From: Treponema sp.
GTDB taxonomy: Bacteria; Spirochaetota; Spirochaetia; Treponematales; Breznakiellaceae
NCBI GenBank assembly: GCA_031265845.1
Contig: JAISCC010000055.1
Location: 1-34,221 of the forward strand
Reading direction: 5' to 3'
DNA: 34,221 bases
The first letter of the stretch is position 1, and every line of letters starts with the position of its first letter. A model generated the notes under the pieces. It had not been told where the DNA came from and did not search any database. It saw nothing but the letters and a program-made list of their open reading frames with translations. Of the stretch, positions 25,082 through 33,344 are shown piece after piece. The translations under genes were made by a program, and so were the position numbers.

Positions 25082-25476
25082 TGACTAAAGGCGTTTCTTT
25101 CTCACAAGCGGTTACACTGGATGGCATGTCATATTTAATGTCTGTGGAACCTTTCATAGGGACGTATATGAGAGAAAACACATCAAAGATACAATGTGAC
25201 ATTATTGATATGCCGACAAATCATATAGTGTTTTCAACGACTGTTAATACAGTTGGTATGAAAGACAACGCTTTCCATACGATTGATATGCCGTTTGTAA
25301 AAGTGAAAAAGGGCGCCATGTATGAGTTCAGATTCACTTCTATCGATGGAACAAGCGGGAACGCGGTTACGATTTATACGACCGGCAAAGGAAAAGCGAC
25401 GGACGCCCGGTATGGCATGATTAATGGCGAAAGACAGGATTTTAATTTTAGCATGAAAATTTCAGGAATAACATGA
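25081..25476 (+). CDS. Small beta-sandwich protein, possibly carbohydrate-binding
   Basis: The 131-aa product is nearly all predicted beta strand: SFSQAVTLDGMSYLMSVEPFIGTY, IQCDIIDMPTNHIVFSTTVN, AFHTIDMPFVKVKKGAMYEFRFTSIDG, NAVTIYTTGKG. The pattern of a variable N-terminal strand, a 'pressed-together' FxxIDMPFVKVKKG and a final GNAVTIY resembles jelly-roll modules attached to glycan glycosyltransferases and methyltransferases. I cannot name the family. It overlaps the methyltransferase stop (TGATG), so the two are co-translated and may act as enzyme plus accessory module. A GTG at 25078 is an alternative start. Confidence 0.6.
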   Translation: MTKGVSFSQAVTLDGMSYLMSVEPFIGTYMRENTSKIQCDIIDMPTNHIVFSTTVNTVGMKDNAFHTIDMPFVKVKKGAMYEFRFTSIDGTSGNAVTIYTTGKGKATDARYGMINGERQDFNFSMKISGIT

Positions 25477-25518
25477 ATTTCCCATCTGAAGAGCGCTATT
25501 GTTGATGAAGAAAAGAGA

Positions 25519-25579
25519 GGCTGTTTCAAAAATAACCCGAACACACTTCGGTGAACGTAGTTCGCGCTTTGAAACAGCC
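25519..25579 (+). terminator. Long hairpin after the methyltransferase pair
   Basis: GGCTGTTTCAAA (25519-25530) pairs perfectly with TTTGAAACAGCC (25568-25579). Inside, CGAAC/GTTCG and a CAC-TTCG-GTG tip with a UUCG-type loop extend the fold. No U-tract follows on the plus strand. Either a terminator or the remnant of a small mobile element. Confidence 0.55.
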
Positions 25580-25639
25580 CAGGAATCACTAGCGCAGCCG
25601 CGTTGCCGCGCAGCCGTCCGCTCGCTGTAGAAAAAGGTC

Positions 25640-26048
25640 TTGACATTTGTTGTTATATATAGCATCATATACAGATTATGGGCTTTTTGTTGGGAAAGAG
25701 CAATCGCTATACTTTCTTACCACAGTGCGCATTGCGCTATAGGCGACGCCTACGGTGTTGCGTCCGGCAGAGACGCATTGCACAATATCGTTGCTCCTTC
25801 ACTTTCCTGTCATTCCTACATATACATACTATACAGATGTCTTGCGCTGTTTTGCGTCATCACCGCAGTATTCTCATTAATTTTTTTCATGCGGGAGCTT
25901 CTGTATGCCTAAACACTGTTTAGCGCCAAAGAGCGTACGAGCAATACAGACGACATGCGCCTCAAGACGAGGAAACTGACGCCGGGTCTGCGCCCGAATG
26001 TATTGTTGCCATGCCCAAAATTGCCAATCATAAATAGCGAGGTTTATT
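25640..26048 (+). promoter_or_regulatory. Promoter and long leader, copy C (before MCP 2)
   Basis: TTGACA (25640-25645), 17 bp, CATCAT (25663-25668; the -10 is poorer than in A and B). AAAGAGCAATCGCTAT matches copy A. CATATACAT-rich DNA and the GCGGGAGCTTCTGT-ATG block match copy B, and GAGGTTTATT before the GTG matches A. No convincing ORF is present in these 400 bp. Confidence 0.6.
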
Positions 26049-27908
26049 GTGAAAAAACAGACTGTTTTTTTTCTGATTGTTTTTATCTGCGCTCTCATTA
26101 CTGCGCTGATGAATTTCCTGATTATTTTCCTGTTCCGCAGCCCGCATGCCTCTGTGGGTCAGCTTTTGCTGAGGGTAGGGCTTCCCGGAGCGGGGTATAT
26201 CCTTTTAGTGGCTTTTCTGCAAGGGCGGAACGCCGCGTCCTTTGATCCTGACCGCTTTGCGGTTCGGGGGGAGGAGTACCTCGTCGCCCTGAAAAAGCTA
26301 GGTTCCATCCCGATACGGATGATCGCTCAGAGCGTGCTTCTCGATCTGGTTTTTTTGGGCGCAATCTTTATCCAAGGGGAAAAGATGGGAATACAACCAG
26401 AGATCAACACCCTCGTTTTTCTCGCGGCTCTTGCCTTGGGTATATTGATGGGTACCTTTGTATACGTGCTGACGGACAGCCTTGTCTCCGGGACGCTCAT
26501 CTCGTGCGACCTTAACGCCTATCCGCAGGATTTACGGGAAGGCCGTCAGACGCTTAAATTGCTTATTATTCCCGTTGTGGTGGCCCTGCTGTCTGTCCTT
26601 TTCGCTTTTTCCATAGCCCTGCTTGCCATTTACGGGGCGGGAATATCTCTGTTGGAGATAAACGCTCAAGCCTGGAGAACGGCTTTTCTCTTGATGGGAA
26701 TGTTTCTCGCTCTGGTCGCCTTGTTGTCCTCCATCCTGAAAAAAACCACTGGACGGCTGTTCGGCACCGTTATCGTTCAGGTTGAGAATCTTTCTTCCGC
26801 CAAAAAGGACCTTACCAAACGCATCGTCATTTGCTCGGTCGACGAACTGGGAACCATCGCCGGAATGATCAATAGTTTTTGCGATAATATGAGGAGTGGG
26901 ATGCGGGAAATCAAAGGCGGTCAGCGCAAGCTGTCCGCCTCCAGCGTTGGATTGGGTCGCAACGCCGCAGATATGGCGATCTCCATTTCGCGGATTTCTG
27001 GAGGCGTGGAGCAGGTTCGCGCCAAAGCCCAAAACCAGATGATCAGCGTGTCAGAATCCTCTACAGCGGTTCAAAAGATAGCCAAAAACATCGAATCCTT
27101 GGACGACGCCATATCAAAGCAGGCTTCCAGCATGAGCGAAGCCTCGGCGTCGGTGGAGGAAATGGTAGGGAACATCAAATCCATCGGCGGTATGGTGGAG
27201 AAAATGCAGGATCAGTTTAAGACTGTCAATGACGCCGCCTCCGACTGCGCCGCGATTCAGAAGGAGAGCGAGGGCAAAGTGCAGGAAATTGTGGAGGAAT
27301 CGAAAGCCTTGCAGGAGGCGAACAAGATTATCGCCGCCATCGCGGCGCAGACCAATTTGCTCGCGATGAACGCGGCTATCGAAGCCGCCCACGCCGGCGA
27401 TTCGGGGCAAGGGTTTTCGGTGGTCGCCGATGAAATCAGAAAATTGGCGGAGAATTCTTCCCGCGAATCCCGAAAGATCAGCGTTGAGTTAAAACAGATT
27501 GCCGAAACCATCAACAGCATTGTTACGGGGTCCAAGTCGTCGGAACAGGCGCTAGGACAGATGTCTCTGAGAATAGGTGAAACCGAAAAACTTGTCTCTG
27601 AAGTGAATAACGCCATACAGGAGCAACAGGAAGGCGCGGATCAGATGCTGGGCGCTCTGAAGTCAATGAACGACATCACCGCCGAGGTCAAAACCGGCTC
27701 AAAGGAGATGAGCGCGGGAAACGCCGCCATGTTGCGGGAGATGGACAAACTACAGTCTGATTCCTCTGAAATTTCCGGCGGCGTGGACGAGATGGCGCAG
27801 AGCGTCGCCAGTGTGAACGAGAACGCCAAACAGGTGTCAGACCTTGCGGCAAACGCCCAGTCCGCCATTGAAAACATCACTGTGATTGTAGACAGCTTCG
27901 AGCTATAG
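26049..27908 (+). CDS. Methyl-accepting chemotaxis protein 2, paralogue of MCP 1
   Basis: This 619-aa receptor is the same length as MCP 1 and aligns without gaps by eye. It has the same six-helix N-terminus, HAMP-like linker ([23 protein letters not shown]) and signalling tip ([20 protein letters not shown], then [19 protein letters not shown]). The cytoplasmic half is near-identical, while helices and loops of the N-terminal half differ much more (for example [20 protein letters not shown] against [20 protein letters not shown]). That pattern fits duplication followed by sensor divergence, or gene conversion of the signalling domain. The start is GTG at 26049 with GAGG 6 bases upstream. Confidence 0.88.
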   Translation: MKKQTVFFLIVFICALITALMNFLIIFLFRSPHASVGQLLLRVGLPGAGYILLVAFLQGRNAASFDPDRFAVRGEEYLVALKKLGSIPIRMIAQSVLLDLVFLGAIFIQGEKMGIQPEINTLVFLAALALGILMGTFVYVLTDSLVSGTLISCDLNAYPQDLREGRQTLKLLIIPVVVALLSVLFAFSIALLAIYGAGISLLEINAQAWRTAFLLMGMFLALVALLSSILKKTTGRLFGTVIVQVENLSSAKKDLTKRIVICSVDELGTIAGMINSFCDNMRSGMREIKGGQRKLSASSVGLGRNAADMAISISRISGGVEQVRAKAQNQMISVSESSTAVQKIAKNIESLDDAISKQASSMSEASASVEEMVGNIKSIGGMVEKMQDQFKTVNDAASDCAAIQKESEGKVQEIVEESKALQEANKIIAAIAAQTNLLAMNAAIEAAHAGDSGQGFSVVADEIRKLAENSSRESRKISVELKQIAETINSIVTGSKSSEQALGQMSLRIGETEKLVSEVNNAIQEQQEGADQMLGALKSMNDITAEVKTGSKEMSAGNAAMLREMDKLQSDSSEISGGVDEMAQSVASVNENAKQVSDLAANAQSAIENITVIVDSFEL

Positions 27909-27914
27909 TTCCCT

Positions 27915-28029
27915 TTTAGATATGCATAACTGCGTGAGAGCCTGTTTAATCTCTTTAGGGTTAATTCCCCGCCCCTCTGAGGCGTAAAACAGGGGGTGCG
28001 GTGAAATCTTCAATACCCCGCCCCTTGAG
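27915..28029 (+). repeat. Repeat-derived region downstream of MCP 2 with left half of a split terminator
   Basis: ATGCATA-CTGCGTGAG recurs near 20903. GAGCCTGTTTAAT-TCTTT matches the complement of 32200-32226. CCCCGCCCCT occurs twice (27967 and 28016). The second copy is the left arm of a terminator whose right arm (CGGGGATTTTTATT) now lies beyond the IS at 29489. Confidence 0.55.
28022..28029. repeat. Left 8-bp target-site duplication
   Basis: CCCTTGAG lies directly outside the left inverted repeat and is repeated exactly at 29480-29487. Confidence 0.85.
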
Positions 28030-29479
28030 CTAAACTTGACCCACAATTTTCACGGCCCATGCTATAATTCTCACCATACAAGCCAGAATCCCAGGGAGGG
28101 GGATATGGCAGAGAAGAATTCGTTGGTCTGGATTTTAACTCCATTCGATTGGAAGACCGGTTTATCAGAACCATGGAAGCTCTGATGAAACAGCCGGATA
28201 AATCAATCTGGTACAGCAACGAAAACAGGGCGGAAGCGAAAGCTGTCTATCGGATGTTGGGAAATGAGGGGTTTGACCGGGAATCAATCGTCAGGACGCG
28301 TCGGGAGGCGACTATACGGAAGATGGCCGGTTACGGCGGCACAATTCTGGCGGTCCAGGATGCCGCCGGGGCGAACTGCAATGCCCGCCTGAAAACCGAG
28401 AGGACAGGCTATATCAGCGGCAAGACCCTAGGGGGTCAATGTCCACAGCCGCCTTGCGGTGGCCAGGGATGGGCTGGTTTTGGGGGTGTTAGACCAGTCA
28501 AGCTATAACCGGCCGGAGGCGAAGGATGAATCTGCAAGCCACGACGGCAAAAAGGCGCGGCCTATAGAGGGAAAAGAGAGTTTTCGGCGGTTGGAAACTC
28601 TGGAGCGGAGCGCGGCGGATATTCCCGGGGGACGCCCGCAATCACCGTCCGCGACCGGGAAGGGGATATGTACGAGCTGTTTGCCAAAGCCGGGGAACTG
28701 GAAGAATCGCTTCTGACGCGGATAGTCCGGAACCGGATGGCGGCGGAAAACAAGCGGACGCCGGATGAAATGCGGAGGAAGCGACGCCATGGACGGGCAG
28801 GGGCGGCTATTCCGAGGGGCGGCCGCGGCGGCGTCCCCGAACGGGAGGCGGCGCTCCGGGCGCGGCACGCTCCGTTTGCGGTAAAGCGGCCGCATATCCT
28901 CAATCCGGTCAAAACGCCGCCCGAATCAGCGCAAGCGGCCGTTGTCTATGTCAAAGAGGGGCGCCCGTCCAAAAGAAAGGGGTCGATAGAATGGCTTCTG
29001 ATGGCAAATAAACCGGTAAACACGGTCGAAGAAGCATACAAGCATGGGGGGTGTCATATGCGGCGGTGGAAGATGGAGCGGCTTCACTATGCGCCGAAGA
29101 GCGGGCGCGCCGTAGAAAAGTTACAGGAGCGGAGCGCAGGCAAGACGGCGGCGCCCATCCTGACGCGCTCAATAATCGCGGTGATGACGCTGAACATGAC
29201 GCATATGGGATGCCTCGAACCGGAAACCCCCTGTTCCGCATTGCCGGGGCCGGATGAGCGGAAGCTGCCGTACCGCATAGCGAACAAGACAAAGAGGGAA
29301 CCGAAGAAGGCGCATACGATTAAAGAGGCGGTGGACTATCTGGGACGGCTGGGAGGACCGAAACGCGCTCCCAGCGACGGGCCGCCGGGAGTGAAAACCA
29401 TTTGGATGGGGGTAATGAAACTTTACATCCTGCTGGCCCGCCGGCAGTACCCCGCATGAAATCTGTGGGTCAAGTTTAG
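28030..29479 (+). mobile_element. IS4-family (IS50/Tn5-type) insertion sequence, 1450 bp
   Basis: The ends are perfect 16-bp inverted repeats (CTAAACTTGACCCACA at 28030-28045, its complement at 29464-29479), flanked by the 8-bp duplication CCCTTGAG. The single gene is a Tn5-like transposase, broken by frameshifts. An extended -10 (TGCTATAAT, 28060-28068) and a GGGAGG site lie before its ATG. Confidence 0.88.
28105..29459 (+). pseudogene. Tn5-like (IS4 family) transposase, frameshifted
   Basis: The reading must change frame at least three times. The start is MAEKN at 28105. The DNA-binding region is in the second frame (DFNSIRLEDRFIRTMEAL, then AEAKAVYRMLGNEGF and ILAVQDAAG with the first catalytic Asp). 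GVLDQSSYNRPEAKDESASH is in a third frame. The rest is from about 28655: TVRDREGDMYELF with the second Asp, and RRWKMERLHYAPKSG with the YREK-type Glu. The last part is one open frame of more than 260 codons to 29459. All three DDE residues survive, but no full-length protein can be made. Confidence 0.85.
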
Positions 29480-29487
29480 CCCTTGAG
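29480..29487. repeat. Right 8-bp target-site duplication
   Basis: Second copy of CCCTTGAG, directly outside the right inverted repeat. Confidence 0.85.
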
Positions 29488-29495
29488 TCGGGGAT

Positions 29496-29545
29496 TTTTA
29501 TTATCTTTCGGGATTATACCCTGACGTATACCCGACTGATCTAGA
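29496..29545 (+). repeat. End fragment of dispersed repeat R
   Basis: ATCTTTCGGGATTATACCC followed by (T)GACGTATACCCGAC matches the complement of 32173-32215 at nearly every base. The two copies face each other across 2.7 kb of island DNA. Confidence 0.7.
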
Positions 29546-29618
29546 AAACTTTTGAACGGCTTTGACCATAAACTTATATAAGCTTCGTTAATATAAACGG
29601 AACGGAGGTTATCGCAAG

Positions 29619-30566
29619 ATGACGTTTTTTGAGTTTAACAGCCGTTTCCCGACCGAACAGGCGGCTATAAACCACTTTCACCATATCAGATATAACGATG
29701 CAATAACCCGCCCGCATTGCGGCGCGGAAGTCAATTTATGCCGGACGGCGCGGCGAAAGGCGTGTGTCCGCCATTCCCGCAATAACACATTCCCGCCGTT
29801 TGCCGACACCATATTCAGAAAGTCAAAAACTGACATGCGGAAATGGTTCTACGCCATACACCTGATTCTGAACGACAAGAAAGGAATTTCGGGCTGCCAA
29901 CTTCAAAGAGAAGTGGGAATTACTTACAAGACGGCGTGGAGAATGTTAAAACAGATTCGCGGAGCGATGGGAAACCGTGATATGAAAGAAACTTTCGACG
30001 TATTTGTTGAGATAGACGAAACTTATGTTGGTGGGAAACCGAGAAAGGAAAACAAGAGACTCGATGAAGGCGGCAGCGTTATTCCTTCCGACAAACCGAA
30101 AAACAAGAGGGGGAGGGGAACAAAAGAGACGCCGGTAGTCGGCGTGAAAGAACGGAACTCAAAACAAGTATATGCCCAGGTTATGCTTCCAAATGAAGAA
30201 GGGAAGAAATTATCAGGGAAGTAATTATTATCTGTATTAGACGAAGTTTGCAAAGAGGAGACCACGGTTGCCAGCGACGATTTCAGCGGCTATAGTATAC
30301 TTGACAAAGAAACCGAAAAGAAATATATTCACGTATCGGCAAATCATTCTCTGGGAGAATTCAGCGCGGGGAACTGACTTCATACGAATGGCATTGAAGG
30401 TTTTTGGTCGCTGGTGAAGCGGGAGTATATCGGGACGCATCATCACTACAGCGTGAAATATACGCAACGTTATATTGATGAGATGAGTTTCAGGCAGAAC
30501 AATCGGGAAAATCCGGCAAGTTTTGACACCTTGCTGAAGCAAACGGTGAGGAAGAAGTCCGCTTGA
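29619..30566 (+). pseudogene. IS1595-family (ISXO2-like) transposase with in-frame stops
   Basis: Continuous similarity runs through one frame of 315 codons, broken by TAA at 30222-30224 and TGA near 30375. The N-terminal zinc ribbon is decayed: the usual CPxC reads RPHC and the second cysteine pair is lost. The catalytic region is still recognisable: VEIDETYVGGK, DDFSGY, and HTNGIEGFWSLVKREYIGTHHHYS. It has a GGAGG site before the ATG. The element ends were not found. Confidence 0.85.
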
Positions 30567-30598
30567 ACAATTTGAACTAATATCTTATATTATATATG

Positions 30599-30720
30599 AG
30601 ATAGAAAGCAGTCACGGTATCCGTCATTCGAGCTTGCCGCGACCTGGGATGCTATTAGATGGACAAATACGGCAGTGTTTGTCTCTGGGATTTATCCTGT
30701 CTAATAACTGCTTTCTATCT
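30599..30720. repeat. 122-bp element closed by a 14-bp perfect inverted repeat
   Basis: AGATAGAAAGCAGT (30599-30612) is the exact complement of 30707-30720. The right arm is the coding 3' end of the minus-strand gene at 30701. On the plus strand the right arm is followed by TTTTATATAT. The interior reads a protein-like phrase on the plus strand, AATWDAIRWTNTAVFVSG, ending at a TAA at 30702, possibly a phage gene scrap. Confidence 0.65.
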
Positions 30721-31435
30721 TTTTATATATACAACTCTTATATTGTTTTTTTCTAACTTTTTTATTCATAAAATCTTGAACTGATCTTTCAAAAGTATTA
30801 ATTATCACACGCATATTTGCTCTGTCAATAGTTACAGAATTAATTACTTGCAATCTTTTTTGTTTCATAATAAAAGATTTGGCAAAAATCAATGTGTCTA
30901 AGGCTTTTCTCTTTTCTTGATGAGCTGTTTGTAACGCATTTTGATTTGGCGGGTCCCATATTATTACTGTAGGATTTTCAATCACTTCTTTTGTAGCGTA
31001 AAGAAGCGATTGGCGTCCTCTTTTAATAAATTTGTCGGCTTGATTGTCACCAATTTTAGCTTTAACTCCAATAGGTGTATTAAAAATCTTATTTAAATAA
31101 ATGTTATTATAATCTTCCGTAAAACTTTCATTATCTTTTAATATATAAGTTTGTAATGGTATTGGCTGTTGTTCAAGTCTTTTTTCTATTTCATCACATA
31201 TTTTATCAAATGACATGTTGTTTCTTTTGTAGTCTGTCATTGCATTTGCTGATATTGCTTGACCATTCATTTCTCTCAAAACCTGTTCAAATAACGGCTT
31301 CAAGTTACATTCAAAGTATATGTCTTCAAACAACATCGGCGGCTTGCTTGTCGCGTCCAACGGCGATTCCAGACAAGCGCTTTCCGCCGCTGTATTGCAT
31401 TCTTTGTATATAGATTCAAATTCTTTGCTATTCAT
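30701..31435 (-). CDS. Island cargo protein, possibly a phage-type Barnase/EndoU/RelE-fold nuclease
   Basis: The 244-aa product is lysine- and asparagine-rich and clearly more AT-rich than the core genes. Residues 1-95 are acidic and helical. The C-terminal half (about 112-225) reads IYLNKIFNTPIGVKAKIGDNQADKF, then SLLYATKEVIENPTVIIWDPP, KALDTLIFAKSFI and a strand pair LQVINSVTIDRANMRVIINTF. This order of helix, 'ENPxVI', then two antiparallel strands resembles the PBECR-type nuclease domains in phage polyvalent proteins. It is a resemblance only. No ribosome site precedes the ATG. It faces a tail-like gene across 40 bp holding a palindrome. Confidence 0.5.
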   Translation of the reverse strand: MNSKEFESIYKECNTAAESACLESPLDATSKPPMLFEDIYFECNLKPLFEQVLREMNGQAISANAMTDYKRNNMSFDKICDEIEKRLEQQPIPLQTYILKDNESFTEDYNNIYLNKIFNTPIGVKAKIGDNQADKFIKRGRQSLLYATKEVIENPTVIIWDPPNQNALQTAHQEKRKALDTLIFAKSFIMKQKRLQVINSVTIDRANMRVIINTFERSVQDFMNKKVRKKQYKSCIYKKIESSY

Positions 31436-31448
31436 GGTGAATTAGTAT

Positions 31449-31462
31449 TGTTCAAAAGAACA
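31449..31462. promoter_or_regulatory. 14-bp palindrome between two divergent cargo genes
   Basis: TGTTC-AAAA-GAACA lies in the 40-bp gap between the starts at 31435 and 31476. It could be an operator shared by both genes. Confidence 0.5.
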
Positions 31463-31475
31463 TTAACTAATTATT

Positions 31476-32123
31476 ATGACTACTAAAATAAGAAGAGGAG
31501 CAAAACTCCCAACGGTTGATGACTTGGAGAATTTTCAGTTAGGCTGGTCTACAGAAAAAAAGAAACTGTATATTCGAGACGACACGGCGGATCAAGTCTC
31601 TCAGAATCATAAGATATTTGAGGTTGGTGGCGGCTCAGGCAGTCCTACTATAGGCTCTGGTTATGAGATAGAGGATGTTTCAACCAATCCAGGTGTTTAC
31701 GCCCAAAGCGGACCCGAAATCTTGCTGAATGAGAAATGGGTGGATGGAGAAAACATCTATAGAATAGTAGGAATAAAACGCGCTGTCGTCGGAATAACGG
31801 ATTACTTGCCATACCCAAATGGAACGTGTCAGGCGTGGCCGCTATTAGGGTCGGAGAAAAATTTGGGGGTAAACACTTTTAATATAAAAGAATGGTTTGA
31901 TATTGATCTTGCCGCAATCAATCCTAAAGTTATATTAAGAGCATCGTTTTCCACAGGAAAACACGAAAGAATGGGTAACAATCCAGTTCAAAGATGTTTT
32001 GTCAATGTCGATCTGTTTCAATATGAAGTTGATGACGAATGGTATATGCTTACTCTTAATGACTTTATAAGAATGAGTGGAAATGAAATGTTTTTAATCT
32101 TAGAATATGTAAAGAACGAATAA
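31476..32123 (+). CDS. Phage tail appendage-like protein
   Basis: The 215-aa protein begins KIRRGAKLPTVDDLENFQLGWSTEKKKLYIRDD. This matches the short N-terminal module of phage tail fibre and tropism-determinant proteins (RRG..LPT...GE.G...T..LYI). A Gly/Ser hinge (GGGSGSPTIGSG) follows. A middle segment, LLNEKWVDGENIYRIVGIKR, is a phrase common in phage appendage and baseplate-associated proteins. The C-terminal ~110 residues are beta-rich. No ribosome site is seen before the ATG. It is the only structural-type phage gene here, so it is cargo or a prophage remnant rather than part of an intact phage. Confidence 0.55.
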   Translation: MTTKIRRGAKLPTVDDLENFQLGWSTEKKKLYIRDDTADQVSQNHKIFEVGGGSGSPTIGSGYEIEDVSTNPGVYAQSGPEILLNEKWVDGENIYRIVGIKRAVVGITDYLPYPNGTCQAWPLLGSEKNLGVNTFNIKEWFDIDLAAINPKVILRASFSTGKHERMGNNPVQRCFVNVDLFQYEVDDEWYMLTLNDFIRMSGNEMFLILEYVKNE

Positions 32124-32164
32124 AGTTCTCTGAAATGATAAATTTGATTAAGAGTGTGTGGGAC

Positions 32165-32380
32165 ATCATATAGGCATCGTCAGGTATACGTGAGGGTATA
32201 ATCCCGAAAAGATATTAAACAGGCTCTTAGGGCTTTGCGAAGCAAGACCATGGCTGGCAAAATGTGGGTGTAGTGAGCCGTGCGAATGAGTCCATAGGCC
32301 GATTGAGCTAGGCGAACGGAACCATGGAGGGCCGAAGTCTCGGAACGCATACAGACCTGTCAGACGAAATGGTCTTGCTT
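32165..32380 (-). repeat. Dispersed repeat R, fullest copy, with a 12-bp closing stem
   Basis: AAGCAAGACCAT (32240-32251) is the exact complement of 32369-32380, closing a 141-bp structured unit. The tail (32173-32215) is the sequence repeated at 29496. The minus strand has an open frame without a start codon, beginning FRLTGLYAFRDFGP; 33345-33425 carries a related sequence on the plus strand. The right arm overlaps the stop codon of the next gene. Confidence 0.65.
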
Positions 32381-33294
32381 TAATTATACCGTTTTATTAT
32401 TTCATTAATATCAAGTATTTCATCAAATTTCTCTTTTCGTATTTCTTTTGAACTTAAATCTGTCTTAATTCTCATTAAAAATTTTCTAAAATTTGGGTTA
32501 ATTTGAGAAATTTTATTCATCATCTCAATATCTAAAATATCTTTTTGACGCGCCTGTATTAAAATTTCAGAATTATCTGGGTTTTTTGTATCCAAAGAAA
32601 TTAATCCTATTCCAAAGGAATTTGACAACCGTATAATCTCAGCCATGAAATCATCACTGCGGTCAATTTCTGAAGCAACCAAATAACCTTCATTTGCCCA
32701 AGAAGAATTCGAAACGGCTTGAAAATATGACTCTCTTAAATTTGAAAAATCTAATTCTTTCTTCAGTTCATATGAAAATATTTTAACAGGTTGATTGCCA
32801 GTATAATTTACAATATCAAATACTTCTGCCTCCCATTGTTCCATTGGATAAAACACTCCAACAATATCAGGATGTTGCCATTGAGCAAATGTTTTCTTTT
32901 TTGAATTCTCATGGAATATTGTTTTTGTATATATCGAGTTATATGTATATACATAATAATTTAATAATGGATGCAAATCTCTTTCTGAATAAGACTTTGT
33001 TTTTTGAACGGATTTTATACTGGGTTGACTATTCAGTAAATTTATATCAAAATTTTGCGGTAAATCTTTCACATAAAAACGAACAGGTTTGGTTTTTATC
33101 TTTAAAAAAATTGAATTAGGGTTGTCTTTTATATCAGTATATATTTGCGCTCCGATTGTACTTGGAATTGTTCGTCCAGTAAGCCTCAATTTGTCTTTAT
33201 AACCTTGAGGTTCAGCAATTTCCCATATTTCTACTGGTGACAATGGTTTTTGGGCGTCTCTAATGATTTTTTCAGCAACGCCTTTTAAATTCAT
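32380..33294 (-). CDS. HARE-HTH protein with a PD-(D/E)XK nuclease-like domain
   Basis: The 304-aa protein starts NLKGVAEKIIRDAQKPLSPVEIWEIAE, the winged helix-turn-helix called HARE-HTH (about 2-66). This occurs in restriction-linked and chromatin proteins. The C-terminal part carries what looks like a PD-(D/E)XK site: PD at about 142-143 (HPDIVGVF), then E-x-K at about 176-178 (SYELKKEL), then a Gln-bearing helix (ESYFQAVSNSSWANEGYLV). The family is probably the HrgA/COG2958-type group. Reasonable guesses are a DNA-binding nuclease in defence. The ATG at 33294 is set by GGAG 6-7 bases upstream; an upstream TTG is in the ribosome site itself. Strongly AT-rich, suggesting transfer. Confidence 0.7.
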   Translation of the reverse strand: MNLKGVAEKIIRDAQKPLSPVEIWEIAEPQGYKDKLRLTGRTIPSTIGAQIYTDIKDNPNSIFLKIKTKPVRFYVKDLPQNFDINLLNSQPSIKSVQKTKSYSERDLHPLLNYYVYTYNSIYTKTIFHENSKKKTFAQWQHPDIVGVFYPMEQWEAEVFDIVNYTGNQPVKIFSYELKKELDFSNLRESYFQAVSNSSWANEGYLVASEIDRSDDFMAEIIRLSNSFGIGLISLDTKNPDNSEILIQARQKDILDIEMMNKISQINPNFRKFLMRIKTDLSSKEIRKEKFDEILDINEIIKRYN

Positions 33295-33313
33295 ACTTTT
33301 CTCCAATTTTTAT

Positions 33314-33342
33314 ATTTTATAACATTTTTTAACCAATGTCAA
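33314..33342 (-). promoter_or_regulatory. Promoter of the HARE-HTH gene
   Basis: Minus strand: TTGACA (33337-33342), 17 bp, TAAAAT (33314-33319), 20 bp before the ATG. Confidence 0.75.
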
Positions 33343-33344
33343 GG

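Noticed and set aside
30599..30720. Integron attC site or gene-cassette boundary
   Set aside because: Treponema denticola has an integron and attC sites sit at gene ends, and 33352 even reads GCCTAAC. But the RYYYAAC/GTTRRRY pair is absent from both closed elements, cargo genes face different ways and no integrase is in view.
31476..32123. Diversity-generating retroelement target
   Set aside because: The N-terminus is tropism-determinant-like, but there is no reverse transcriptase, no template repeat, and the C-terminus lacks the lectin-type variable repeat.
30599..32380. Retron or other RT-linked ncRNA
   Set aside because: The complementary ends recall retron a1/a2, but no reverse transcriptase ORF exists anywhere in the window.
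32165..32390. Protein-coding gene on the minus strand inside repeat R
   Set aside because: The open frame reads well but has no start codon or ribosome site and lies in a repeated, self-complementary sequence.
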